Assembly: GCF_003337355.1 (NCBI RefSeq)
Contig: NZ_QPJW01000001.1
Coordinates: 1,116,001 to 1,180,000, forward strand
Direction of reading: 5' to 3'
From: Fontibacillus phaseoli
GTDB lineage: Bacteria; Bacillota; Bacilli; Paenibacillales; Paenibacillaceae
DNA: 64,000 nt
Under the pieces are notes generated by a model, which saw only the letters and a program-made list of their open reading frames with translations, searched no databases and was not told the DNA's origin. The position numbers and the translations under genes are program-made. This document shows, piece by piece, positions 53,497 through 62,261 of this stretch (positions are counted from its first letter, which is position 1; the number at the start of each line of letters is the position of its first letter).

Positions 53497-54984
53497 ATGT
53501 CTACACCAACGGGGTTTATGGAATATAACCGAGAGCTTCCGGGGGACCGGAGCCCGTCCGAACGGGTCCAGGACTGGCAGGAGTTTCATAAGCATATGTC
53601 GGATGAAGAGTTGCGGACCCAAGGGGCCCGCTGTATGGATTGCGGCACGCCTTATTGCCATACGGGAATGGATATGACGGGAGGCACCTCGGGCTGTCCG
53701 GTACACAACCTGATTCCGGAATGGAACAATCTAGTGTATCGCGGCCTTTGGAAGGATGCGCTCGACCGCCTTCATAAAACAAACAATTTTCCGGAGTTTA
53801 CGGGACGCATTTGTCCGGCGCCTTGCGAAGGTTCCTGTACGGTCGGACTGATCGGACAGCCTGTCACGATCAAAACGATCGAGCAGGCGATCATCGACAA
53901 GGGCTTCGAAGAGGGCTGGGTCGTTCCCGAGCCTCCGGAAAAACGGACTGGGCGCAAAGTGGCCGTAGTCGGTTCCGGACCGGCGGGATTGGCTTGCGCC
54001 GCACAGTTGAACAAAGCGGGACATGACGTGACCGTGTTCGAACGGTCCGACCGGATCGGCGGACTGCTTATGTACGGTATCCCGACGATGAAGCTAGACA
54101 AGGCTGTCGTTCAGCGCAGGGTAGATCTGCTTGCCGCGGAAGGTGTAAAGTTTGTAACGAATACGGAAATCGGCAAGGATGTTAAAGCTCAGCAGCTTGT
54201 TGACGAATACGATGCCATTGTGCTTTGCGGCGGGGCGACGAAACCCCGCGAGTTCAATATCGAGGGCAGCGAGCTTAAAGGCGTGCAGTACGCCATGCCG
54301 TACTTGAACGGAACGATCAAGAGCTACCTCGATTCCGGGCTGCAGGATGGCGAGTATGTGTCGGCCGAAGGCAAAGATGTTATTGTCATTGGCGGCGGGG
54401 ATACCGGATCCGACTGCGTGGCAACAGCGCTGCGTCACGGCTGCCGCAGCATCACCCAATTCGGGACGCATGCCATGGCTCCGCTTACGCGGGACAATAT
54501 TAACAATCCTTGGCCGCAGTTCCCGAATGTGTATACGCTCGATTATGCCCAGCAGGAAGCCAAAGCCTTGTTCGGCAGCGACCCGCGCGAATTTTCGATC
54601 ATGACGACGCGGTTCGTCGGCGATGAGGAAGGCAACCTGAAAGAACTGCATACGATCCAGATTCAACGGATCGTGGACGAGACGGGGCGCAAAATTTATC
54701 AGCCGATTCCGGGAACGGAGAAGGTGTTCCCTGCACAGATGGCCCTGATCGCCATCGGTTTTGACGGACCTGAGCAAGGGATCGTGGGCGAGCTCGGCCT
54801 TGAAACCGATCGCCGCACCAACGTGAAGGCTCGTTACGGCAAATATAATACGAACGTGGATAAAGTGTTTGCCGCAGGAGACATGCGCCGCGGACAAAGT
54901 CTCGTTGTCTGGGCGATTCATGAAGGACGCGAGGCTGCTCGGGAAGTGGATAAATATTTGATGGGCGCTACGGTTCTTGCATAA
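53497..54984 (+). CDS. gltD: glutamate synthase small subunit, beta (GltD)
   Basis: GltD passes electrons from NADPH through FAD and iron-sulfur clusters to the large GltB subunit. The 495-residue protein has the N-terminal Fe-S motifs (CMDCGTPYCH, CPVHN, CPAPCEGSC), the FAD motif VAVVGSGPAGLACAAQL, the NADPH motif VIVIGGGDTGSDCVATALRHG and KVFAAGDMRRGQSLVVWAI. All Cys are present. gltB is not in the window, so the subunits are encoded apart, or the protein serves another oxidoreductase. ATG at 53497 after GGGGGAAG. Confidence 0.93.
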   Translation: MSTPTGFMEYNRELPGDRSPSERVQDWQEFHKHMSDEELRTQGARCMDCGTPYCHTGMDMTGGTSGCPVHNLIPEWNNLVYRGLWKDALDRLHKTNNFPEFTGRICPAPCEGSCTVGLIGQPVTIKTIEQAIIDKGFEEGWVVPEPPEKRTGRKVAVVGSGPAGLACAAQLNKAGHDVTVFERSDRIGGLLMYGIPTMKLDKAVVQRRVDLLAAEGVKFVTNTEIGKDVKAQQLVDEYDAIVLCGGATKPREFNIEGSELKGVQYAMPYLNGTIKSYLDSGLQDGEYVSAEGKDVIVIGGGDTGSDCVATALRHGCRSITQFGTHAMAPLTRDNINNPWPQFPNVYTLDYAQQEAKALFGSDPREFSIMTTRFVGDEEGNLKELHTIQIQRIVDETGRKIYQPIPGTEKVFPAQMALIAIGFDGPEQGIVGELGLETDRRTNVKARYGKYNTNVDKVFAAGDMRRGQSLVVWAIHEGREAAREVDKYLMGATVLA

Positions 54985-55040
54985 CCAAGAACAGTACATG
55001 CAGAAAGCTACCAAAATATGATATAATAGATTCAGCTACA

Positions 55041-55066
55041 GGGCTGCGCGGAGCGCGGCCCTTTTT
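55041..55066 (+). terminator. terminator after gltD
   Basis: GGGCTGCGC and GCGCGGCCC pair (one G-T), followed by TTTTTA. A TATAAT at 55023-55028 just before it could start a short leader for topB, but no -35 box was found. Confidence 0.8.
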
Positions 55067-55130
55067 ATTGAGTTGAAGCTTTATCCTATGGAATATCTGC
55101 GAATGAAGCAAGAAAGTGGGGCCCGAAAAG

Positions 55131-57407
55131 ATGAAAACGCTCGTTATCGCCGAAAAACCGGATATGGGGCGAACGATCGCCGCGGTCATCGAGCCGAGGG
55201 CGAAAAACAACCGGTCTTACCTGGAAGGAGACCGTTACATCATCACTTGGGCGATCGGCCATTTGCTCGGGCTGGCCGAACCGGACGCCTATGACGAGAA
55301 GTACAAAAAGTGGAACTTCGGCGATCTGCCGATTATGCCGGAACAGTTTAAAATTGTGCCCAACCCGAGAACGAAGGACCAGCTTAAAATCATCGGGGAG
55401 CTGGCGGGGCGATGCCAAGCGCTCGTAAATGCCTGCGATGCCGGGCGGGAAGGCCAGTACATATTCGCTTTGATCCGGCAGCAGTTGAAACTGACTCAGC
55501 CCGTTAAACGATTGTGGATCTCCGACCTGACGGCAGAGAGTATTGCCAAGGGGTTTGAAGGGCTGCAAGACGGCTCCGAGTTCGAAAATCTGGAACTGGC
55601 CGCAAGGGCCCGGAGCGAGGCGGATTGGCTTGTGGGCATGAACGCATCGCGCGCGTTCACGACCAAGCACCGTACGCTGCTATCGGTAGGGCGGGTGCAG
55701 ACCCCGGTATTGGCGCTCATTTATGACCGGCAAAAGGAAATCGAAAGCTTTGATTCGCTCACGTATTACGAGATCAAAGCAGATTTTGAACAACAGGAAC
55801 GTAAATATGTCGGTACCTGGCAAGGCGATCGGCTGACCGACGGAGAAAAAGCGAAGACGATCGCGGACAAGGTCCGCGGGAAACAAGGCGTGATCGCGGA
55901 ATACGAAGTGAAGGATACCCGCGAGTATCCTTACAAGCTGTATGATTTGACCCTGCTGCAACGGGAAGCGAACGCGAAGTACAGTTATTCCGCGAAGAAG
56001 ACACTGGATTTGGCTCAGGCGCTGTATGAGAAGCACAAGGTGATCACGTATCCCCGTACAAGTTCGAACTATGTGACGGAGCAAAATATCGACGGGATGC
56101 ACAAGACGCTGCATATGCTTAAGTCATCACCGTACCGGGATCTGGCGGAGGGAGCGGATCAGCGTATCGTCCACGTGAACAACAAGTCGGTTTGCAACCC
56201 TTCACGGGTGGAAGATCACCATGCGATTTTGCCCACGCTTAGACGCCCGGGGAGTCTCACGAAAGAGGAACAGCATATTTATGATCTGGTCGTGCGCCGC
56301 TTTTTGTCCCATTTCTATCCTCCGGCGGAATACAAGCAGCATACGCTGTTAACGGAAGTCGAGACGGAAACCTTCAAGACGAATGTCAAAGAACTTCTCT
56401 CGCTCGGCTGGAAAGTATGCTTACCCGGCGAGGATGGAGGCTCCAAGACTTCAGGGCGCGGCAAAAAGCAAGACGATGAGGACGACGCGGAGGAACTTGT
56501 GAGCGAGCCGTTTACGATCAACCGGGATGAGCCGGTGCAGTGTATCGACGCCCAAGCAAAGGAGAAGGCTACGCAGCCGCCGAAAGCTTATACGGAAGGT
56601 ACGCTGCTGAAGGCGATGGAAAGCGCGGGGAAGCAGTTGGAGAACGAGGAACTCCGCGAAGTGATGAAGGAAGCGGGGCTTGGCACCCCGGCTACGCGGG
56701 CGGCTACGATCGAGCGCCTGAAAAAGGTCGGTTACATTACAATGCAAGGAAAGAGAATCACGGTCACGCAGAAAGGCCGGACCGCGGTGGAGTTGATCCG
56801 GCATGCCGGGGTTGAGCTGCTCACCTCCCCGGAGATGACGGGGCAGTGGGAACGGCGACTGCATCAGATTTCCAAAGGGGAAGCGGCCAGCGAGAAGTTC
56901 ATGGAAAACGTCAAACGGTTTACCGTTTCGATCATCGATAAAGTGCGGACGCAACGGAAGGCGGACGCTTCGTTGTTCGAGCCGGGGGAAGATGACAAAG
57001 GGAAACGTAAGCGTGCAGGCGAAGCCGGAAAGGATACAGGCAAGGCAACCGGCAAAAGCAGCGGAAGACAAAGCGAATCCGGAACCAAAGACGCATCGCG
57101 GCGAGCGCCTGTCTCCGCGTCCGGCGGGCTGCAGCCGTTGGCTCCTTGCCCGCGTGAAGGCTGCGGCGGCCAATTGATCGAAGGACGCAAAGGTTACGGC
57201 TGCAATCATTTCAGGCAGGGCTGCGGTTTTGTGGTCTGGAAGGAATTCGAAGGCAAACAAATTTCGCTGAACATGCTGAACGCCCTGTTGGATAAAGGAC
57301 AGACACAGCTGTTGACATTTAAGCATCCGGAAGGCGATTTTAAGGCCCGGATTCAGTTGTCGGACCCCGGTAGCGGCAAATTGGAGATTTTACGGGCAGA
57401 TAATTAA
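55131..57407 (+). CDS. topB: DNA topoisomerase III (EC 5.6.2.1)
   Basis: TopB is a type IA topoisomerase that unlinks precatenanes and recombination intermediates. The 758-residue protein has the TOPRIM domain (1-140; LVIAEKPDMGRT, ACDAGREGQ), the decatenation core, active Tyr307 in VITYPRTSSNYV, and LGTPATRAATIERL. The C-terminal region has a Lys/Asp/Ser-rich linker (about 615-655) and a Cys-rich end (CPREGCGGQL to NHFRQGCGFVVW) like topoisomerase I zinc domains. A further acidic insertion (KKQDDEDDAEELV) lies near 445. A GTG at 55116 is an alternative start. Confidence 0.96.
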   Translation: MKTLVIAEKPDMGRTIAAVIEPRAKNNRSYLEGDRYIITWAIGHLLGLAEPDAYDEKYKKWNFGDLPIMPEQFKIVPNPRTKDQLKIIGELAGRCQALVNACDAGREGQYIFALIRQQLKLTQPVKRLWISDLTAESIAKGFEGLQDGSEFENLELAARARSEADWLVGMNASRAFTTKHRTLLSVGRVQTPVLALIYDRQKEIESFDSLTYYEIKADFEQQERKYVGTWQGDRLTDGEKAKTIADKVRGKQGVIAEYEVKDTREYPYKLYDLTLLQREANAKYSYSAKKTLDLAQALYEKHKVITYPRTSSNYVTEQNIDGMHKTLHMLKSSPYRDLAEGADQRIVHVNNKSVCNPSRVEDHHAILPTLRRPGSLTKEEQHIYDLVVRRFLSHFYPPAEYKQHTLLTEVETETFKTNVKELLSLGWKVCLPGEDGGSKTSGRGKKQDDEDDAEELVSEPFTINRDEPVQCIDAQAKEKATQPPKAYTEGTLLKAMESAGKQLENEELREVMKEAGLGTPATRAATIERLKKVGYITMQGKRITVTQKGRTAVELIRHAGVELLTSPEMTGQWERRLHQISKGEAASEKFMENVKRFTVSIIDKVRTQRKADASLFEPGEDDKGKRKRAGEAGKDTGKATGKSSGRQSESGTKDASRRAPVSASGGLQPLAPCPREGCGGQLIEGRKGYGCNHFRQGCGFVVWKEFEGKQISLNMLNALLDKGQTQLLTFKHPEGDFKARIQLSDPGSGKLEILRADN

Positions 57408-57412
57408 ATAAT

Positions 57413-57458
57413 AAAACGGCAGCCCGGAACAACTTCAACAAGTTCCGGGCTGCCGTTT
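57413..57458. terminator. strong bidirectional terminator
   Basis: AAAACGGCAGCCCGGAAC pairs with GTTCCGGGCTGCCGTTTT around a ten-base loop, between the converging topB and HAD genes. Confidence 0.93.
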
Positions 57459-57464
57459 TAGGCA

Positions 57465-58238
57465 TTAATGGATGGTCGCGCTTCGGCCGGCCTTAGCCAA
57501 GGTAAGGCTCTCGGCTATGATGCCGGGGACCGACTCCAGCGAGGATACAGTGTACATGGCCGTATCGGTCTCTTTTTTTAGCTCAATCATGTTAAAGGAC
57601 CATTCGTTCGGATGTTTGATGTAAATCGCGTTGACGCCTGCGAAGAGGGCGGGCTCAATATCCGTGCGCAGGCTGTTGCCGATCATCCAGGTATTTTTCC
57701 GGTCAAACTTGCGGGAAGACAAAATTTCCTCCAGCGCCTGGATATTTTTGTGTTGGCGGATGTAGATGCGATCCTGAAAGTAATCGGCAAGCTTCATTTG
57801 TTCGATTTTACGCTGTTGAATGACTGTTTCTCCCCCGGTATACAAGTATAGCTCATGCCCTTGGGAAGTCAGCAGGGTCAGCGTCTCCACCATTCCGGGA
57901 TAAGGCTCCACCTTCCGGTCGTACACGCTCATGCCGAGCTTCATTAGTCTGTCTTCTTCGGCAATATGGAGTTCGCGGCCCAAGATCCGGCAGAAATAGC
58001 GGTAAGTATCGATCAGGCTTTGCGGAAAGTGACTGCTGACAAAACCGATCTTCTGAACGCCGGCGACATCGATTTCGATTTGTTTATTCCGGATTTCAGC
58101 GCTTGTCACGCGGTATTCACCTAGCCATTCGGCAAGCAAGTCGGCGAATTTCTCGAGAATTTGGTCAAAATAAATATTGCAATGGACCAGGGTATCGTCC
58201 AGGTCGAAAATGATTTGTTGCCGCAGCGGCTTGTTCAA
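57465..58238 (-). CDS. HAD-superfamily hydrolase
   Basis: The 257-residue protein has HAD motif I at the start (IIFDLDDTLVHCN), motif II LYLYTGGET (Thr where Ser/Thr is required), motif III Lys region RKIEQMKLADYF to IRQHKN, and motif IV WMIGNSLRTDIEPALFAG with Asp in the acidic position (NSLRTD). A helical cap of about 90 residues follows motif I. The function is not given by sequence. TTG start after GGAGTGA. It is transcribed from right to left together with the HTH gene at 58349-59263, 110 bases upstream. Confidence 0.83.
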   Translation of the reverse strand: MNKPLRQQIIFDLDDTLVHCNIYFDQILEKFADLLAEWLGEYRVTSAEIRNKQIEIDVAGVQKIGFVSSHFPQSLIDTYRYFCRILGRELHIAEEDRLMKLGMSVYDRKVEPYPGMVETLTLLTSQGHELYLYTGGETVIQQRKIEQMKLADYFQDRIYIRQHKNIQALEEILSSRKFDRKNTWMIGNSLRTDIEPALFAGVNAIYIKHPNEWSFNMIELKKETDTAMYTVSSLESVPGIIAESLTLAKAGRSATIH

Positions 58239-58348
58239 TGTTAGTCACTCCTTCTGAAAAAAGCGGGTAGCGTTATATGTATCCTAACATAGCAGAAGGG
58301 GTGAAGGGAAAGCAAATGCCGTCGCAAAAGGCTTATTCCTTGCCAATG

Positions 58349-59263
58349 CTAAAGGCGGATATAAGATTCAAGGAACATTTGCAGTTCGGAAGCGCCGTCC
58401 GGCCGGATGCTGAATTTCTCGGTATCCCGGTCGACCAGATGAATGCGGAGCAGACCGGCTACGCGGAGCCGCATTAAGTGGTGCATCAGTTGCTCTTCGG
58501 ATTCATGCAAATTTTGCGCGAGATCTTGGAGCGATTTCGGCTCATCCGCTACATAGCGCAGCAGGCGAAGGCGTTCGGGTTTGACGAGGGCCCGGGTCAA
58601 CCTCAAGAGGCAGATCGGCGGTTCATTTTCGTCTTGTTCAGGCAAATCAAGCGGATACTGGATCAAAAGCGTATTTTCATAGAAGCAATAGGTATTGATC
58701 GGCCGAAAATGAATCGAAGGCAGCAAAACGACCTTTTCGATGGGGAGCTGAGGTTCCAGGACCAATCCGCCCGAGGCGTATTCCAGCAGAGCATCGGGAT
58801 CCATCTTTTGCATCAGCGCTTGTTTCTCAGCTGCATCTTCTTCCAGCAGGGATACATATTGATTTTCAATGTGGCGAAAATATAAGTCATTCCAGATGCG
58901 CAGGAGCGGAACATAGCTTCTCAGCCGTGAAATATCCTCACTATTCACAGTTCGAATATAGGATTTCAAGATATGAAGCAGCGAATCTCCGTCCGTTTCG
59001 GCAAGCTCGGTTAAAAATTGATCGATTTCGGCGTCCGGTTTCCGTTCCAAAATCAAGGCGTAGAGCAAATCGTAATCCGAAAAGGGTAACTCCGCTGCCG
59101 CTGCGAAACTCTGCCGTTCTTTTTCGTCAAGGCGGGCTTCAATGGATTGGATCCATTCCGAACCGACATCCAGATTGTTTACCCATTTCCGGGTTGTGTA
59201 TATAATAAAGCTGCTTAGTAGTTCATAAACCGGGGAAACGTCGATTTTCACGTCATAGTACAT
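58349..59263 (-). CDS. winged-helix (ArsR-like) protein with long N-terminal domain
   Basis: The 304-residue protein has an ArsR-like winged helix near its C-terminus (about 228-290: ALVKPERLRLLRYVADEPKSLQDLAQNLHESEEQLMHHLMRLRVAGLLRIHLV), preceded by a 200-residue domain rich in Leu, Glu and Tyr that starts MYYDVKIDVSPVYELLSSF. This layout is that of a family of Paenibacillus/Bacillus ArsR-type regulators with an N-terminal ligand-like domain (DUF5937-like). Ligand and targets are unknown. It may act on its neighbour HAD gene or on the divergent ABC cassette. Confidence 0.8.
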   Translation of the reverse strand: MYYDVKIDVSPVYELLSSFIIYTTRKWVNNLDVGSEWIQSIEARLDEKERQSFAAAAELPFSDYDLLYALILERKPDAEIDQFLTELAETDGDSLLHILKSYIRTVNSEDISRLRSYVPLLRIWNDLYFRHIENQYVSLLEEDAAEKQALMQKMDPDALLEYASGGLVLEPQLPIEKVVLLPSIHFRPINTYCFYENTLLIQYPLDLPEQDENEPPICLLRLTRALVKPERLRLLRYVADEPKSLQDLAQNLHESEEQLMHHLMRLRVAGLLRIHLVDRDTEKFSIRPDGASELQMFLESYIRL

Positions 59264-59306
59264 GACTAAACCTCCTACAAGTCAATGCATACATGTTCAT
59301 TATGGC

Positions 59307-59335
59307 TTGTTGGCAATGAGCTTGTCTACTATAAT
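59307..59335 (+). promoter_or_regulatory. candidate promoter of the ABC-lipoprotein-TCS cassette
   Basis: TTGTTG (59307-59312) and TATAAT (59330-59335) lie 17 bases apart. The start codon of the ABC gene is about 195 bases downstream, leaving a long leader in which no convincing gene or hairpin was seen. Confidence 0.55.
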
Positions 59336-59530
59336 GTTTATAGATGATTGGAAAAGTGTGACTTTATTTTTTCTAAAAGCTTACATGAATGCCACCTTGC
59401 GGAAAGTCGCCGGTTTTCCTGCGATTTTCTTGCTTTATAAGAAGTAAATATGAAGATGCTGTAATGGATTTTCGACGCCATTTCCAATACACTAAGGGAA
59501 TAGCGGAACAGTTAAAGGAGAATCGGACAG

Positions 59531-60265
59531 ATGATGAAAGTAAACCACTTGAAAAAAATAGTGGATGGCAATAAAAAGGTAGTTTTGCGCGGCATCAGCA
59601 CCCAGTTTGAACAGGGAGAAATCATCGGTGTCGTTGGACCCAGCGGGAGCGGCAAGAGTACTTTGCTCCGCTGTCTTGCTTTGCGGGAGGGCTGGAATGC
59701 CGGGGATTATAGCTGGGATGGGGATCAGGTAATCAAGAACGGTGGCAAGGGATCGCAGAAATACCGGTCGAAATGCGCCTACCTGGAACAAAATCCTTCA
59801 TTATATCCCGATAAGACCGCGCTTAAGAATGTGCTCATCGGACAAGCCGGACAGACCCCCTTGTTGAGACGGGTAACCGGGATGGTCCGGTCCGACGATT
59901 ATATGGGCGCGATGGACGAGCTTGAGAAATTCGGCTTGCTCGACAAAGCACATGTAAAAGCAGGCAAATTGAGCGGCGGCGAACGCCAGCGTGTCGCTAT
60001 CTGCCGCGCTCTGGTGCATGGAGCCGGGTTTATTGCCGCGGACGAGCCTGTAATCGGGCTGGATCCCCACTCGGCGGAGCGCGTGCTGACGACCCTTCGT
60101 TCGCTGTGCGGCGATCAAGGCAAAACAGTCGTTGCCGCGTTGCCGATTGAACTGGCCGAGCGCTATTGCACGAGAATCTGGGGACTCTATGACGGGGAAC
60201 TTAAGCTCGATGTATCGGGCAGACGATTGACCGAAGGTGAGAAGCGGTCGATCGATCTGGTATGA
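59531..60265 (+). CDS. ABC transporter ATP-binding protein (PhnC-like) without a permease
   Basis: The 244-residue ATPase has Walker A GPSGSGKST, Q-loop LEQNPSLYP, signature LSGGERQ, Walker B FIAADEPVIGLD, and an H-loop region altered to ALPIELAERY: the usual switch His is not visible. The closest family by plan is the phosphonate-type PhnC group. No permease gene is beside it. Instead its stop overlaps a lipoprotein gene (ATGA), followed by a two-component system. It may energise a lipoprotein-linked sensor, or belong to a permease elsewhere. Confidence 0.85.
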   Translation: MMKVNHLKKIVDGNKKVVLRGISTQFEQGEIIGVVGPSGSGKSTLLRCLALREGWNAGDYSWDGDQVIKNGGKGSQKYRSKCAYLEQNPSLYPDKTALKNVLIGQAGQTPLLRRVTGMVRSDDYMGAMDELEKFGLLDKAHVKAGKLSGGERQRVAICRALVHGAGFIAADEPVIGLDPHSAERVLTTLRSLCGDQGKTVVAALPIELAERYCTRIWGLYDGELKLDVSGRRLTEGEKRSIDLV

Positions 60266-61533
60266 AGAGAGTGATGAAATTGATCCACAAAGCATGGATT
60301 ACCGCGGCGGCCGGAAGCTTGCTTCTTGTGGCGCTTAGCGGTTGCAGTATTATCAAGGATCCGAAATCATTGATGGAAACGCCTCAGTTGTCTTCCGACA
60401 AAGAGTCGCTGATCAGCGTGATCAATGCCGAGATCAAAGGGGCGCAAATTATCCGGCCCCGGGATGTCAGCGACATCAGTTCGATCCGTACGCCCGACTT
60501 GAACAACGACGGCGTGAAGGAAGCGATCGTCTTTTATGAAACTCCGGACGAAGCGGTGAGGATTCACGGCATGATCCTGGAGCATGAGGGGGATACGTGG
60601 ATACCGAAGGTCAAGTTTGACGGCGAGGGGCAGGTGCTGGAGACCTTTGAGCTTCGGGATATTACCGGAGACGGCCGTCTGGATATTATCGCCGGTTTTA
60701 CAAGCGGCGAAGAGGACCCTCAGAAAGGTCTGACCGTGTACACCTACAACGGCTCAGAGGTAGAGAACTTGTTGACGCTGCCTTACAACGATTTTCTCAT
60801 CGACGATCTCAACCAGGACGGTCTGCTCGATTTGACCGTCGTAACGTTGAAGCGGGATCAGAATGCGACGGTAACGGTGTACCAATACAACGATTCGTTC
60901 CAAGAACTGGACCATATCCAGCTTGATGATCCGATTAAGGAATATTACAACTCGGTCAGCGGCAACATTACCCCCACGTTGAAGGGGATCGTCCTCGACG
61001 CCGCCTTTGGCACCCATTATGCCTATTCCCATCTGGTCGTCATGAAAGACGGGAAGCTGATCGACTTGTTGCCGTCCCAGGATTCCACGTTTAAGAATTA
61101 TCCTGTCCTTAGCGGCGACGTGGATGGCGACGGCATTCTTGAGGTCGGACGCTCCGAGAAGCCGAAAGGCTGGGAAACTCGCCCTTACGACGATATACCG
61201 CTATTCTCCTATTTCCAATGGGAAGAAGATAAAGGTCTGAAATTCGTCATGCAACAATATATGGATTTAGCGGGCCGTTTTTATTTCAATTTTCCGAAAG
61301 AATGGTGGGGGACTGTCACCATTGATCCGAAATCGGATCAAAACGAGCACCTTTGGTTTACAAAAATCGATTCGGGTGAAACCGTTGCGGAAATCCGGTT
61401 CTTCTCGCTTTCGGAATGGGAACGGAACAAAGAGGATTGGGAGCTGATGGCCCGGGACAATGACAAAGTCATTGGATTCCTGAGCCACACCGACTTGAAA
61501 ATCAATAAAGGCGAAAAAGAGATCAAACGTTAA
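60262..61533 (+). CDS. lipoprotein with FG-GAP/VCBS-like repeats
   Basis: The 423-residue lipoprotein has a signal with lipobox ALSGCSII (Cys about 28) and four calcium-like repeats with Asp-rich loops: TPDLNNDGVKEA, RDITGDGRLDI, IDDLNQDGLLDL and GDVDGDGILEVG. Such loops occur in FG-GAP/integrin-like beta-propellers. The C-terminal domain (about 330-423) is distinct (KFVMQQYMDLAGRFYFNFPKEWWGTVTID). It lies on the outer face of the membrane, encoded between the ATPase and the response regulator. Substrate or ligand unknown. Confidence 0.82.
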   Translation: MKRVMKLIHKAWITAAAGSLLLVALSGCSIIKDPKSLMETPQLSSDKESLISVINAEIKGAQIIRPRDVSDISSIRTPDLNNDGVKEAIVFYETPDEAVRIHGMILEHEGDTWIPKVKFDGEGQVLETFELRDITGDGRLDIIAGFTSGEEDPQKGLTVYTYNGSEVENLLTLPYNDFLIDDLNQDGLLDLTVVTLKRDQNATVTVYQYNDSFQELDHIQLDDPIKEYYNSVSGNITPTLKGIVLDAAFGTHYAYSHLVVMKDGKLIDLLPSQDSTFKNYPVLSGDVDGDGILEVGRSEKPKGWETRPYDDIPLFSYFQWEEDKGLKFVMQQYMDLAGRFYFNFPKEWWGTVTIDPKSDQNEHLWFTKIDSGETVAEIRFFSLSEWERNKEDWELMARDNDKVIGFLSHTDLKINKGEKEIKR

Positions 61534-61562
61534 GCCTGCTGAATACGAGGGAGGAGAGCAAG

Positions 61563-62261
61563 TTGAGCAAAGTACTGATATTAGAAGATGAAGAATCCAT
61601 TCGCAGTTTTATTGTAATCAACCTGAAGCGAAACGGCTTTGAGGTCATTGAGGCCGCAGAGGGAAATGAGGCATTGGCGAAGCTGCAAAGCGTGCCTGAT
61701 ATAGATATTGCTCTGCTGGACGTAATGGTGCCGGGCATCGACGGGTTCGAGGTTTGCCGGCGGATCCGGGAGACGAATGAACGGATCGGCATAATTTTTC
61801 TGACGGCCAAGGTTCAGGAACAGGACAAAGTTTACGCCTTGTCCGTCGGGGCGGACGATCATGTCAGCAAGCCGTTCAGTCCGACGGAGCTGATCGCAAG
61901 AATCCAGTCGCTGCTGCGGCGGGTTAATGTGTACCGGGAGAGCAGCGCCAAAGTATCTTTTACCTCAGGTCCGTTTACTCTGGATTTGATCTCCAAGCAA
62001 TTTAAAAAGAACGGTCTGCTTATAGAGCTTACGCCGACGGAATTTTCGCTGATCCAGTATTTTCTGGAGCAGGAAAACACGCCGCTCAGCCGTGATCTCT
62101 TGCTGGATCATGTCTGGGGTAAGGAATACATGGGCGATCCCAAAATCGTCGATGTAAATATCCGCAGGCTGCGGCAAAAGATCGAGAACAATCCGTCCGA
62201 GCCGGCTTTTCTGCAAACCGTGTGGGGACACGGCTATAAGTGGAAAGGCGAGGGACAATGA
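61563..62261 (+). CDS. OmpR-family response regulator
   Basis: The 232-residue regulator has a complete receiver (LILEDEES acidic pair, phospho-acceptor Asp53 in LLDVMVPG, Thr/Ala in FLTAK, Lys in VSKPFSP) and an OmpR winged helix (LTPTEFSLIQYFL, DVNIRRLRQKIE, TVWGHGYKW). The TTG start lies after GGGAGGAGAGC. It overlaps the histidine kinase gene by four bases (ATGA). Confidence 0.94.
   Translation: MSKVLILEDEESIRSFIVINLKRNGFEVIEAAEGNEALAKLQSVPDIDIALLDVMVPGIDGFEVCRRIRETNERIGIIFLTAKVQEQDKVYALSVGADDHVSKPFSPTELIARIQSLLRRVNVYRESSAKVSFTSGPFTLDLISKQFKKNGLLIELTPTEFSLIQYFLEQENTPLSRDLLLDHVWGKEYMGDPKIVDVNIRRLRQKIENNPSEPAFLQTVWGHGYKWKGEGQ

Noticed and set aside
53497-54984. Stand-alone dihydropyrimidine dehydrogenase-like oxidoreductase instead of GltD
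   Set aside because: Full-length similarity to GltD motifs and length favours GltD; absence of gltB nearby is not decisive.
59334-59447. 37-codon frame in the leader of the ABC cassette
   Set aside because: It starts inside the promoter -10 box region and has no ribosome site.
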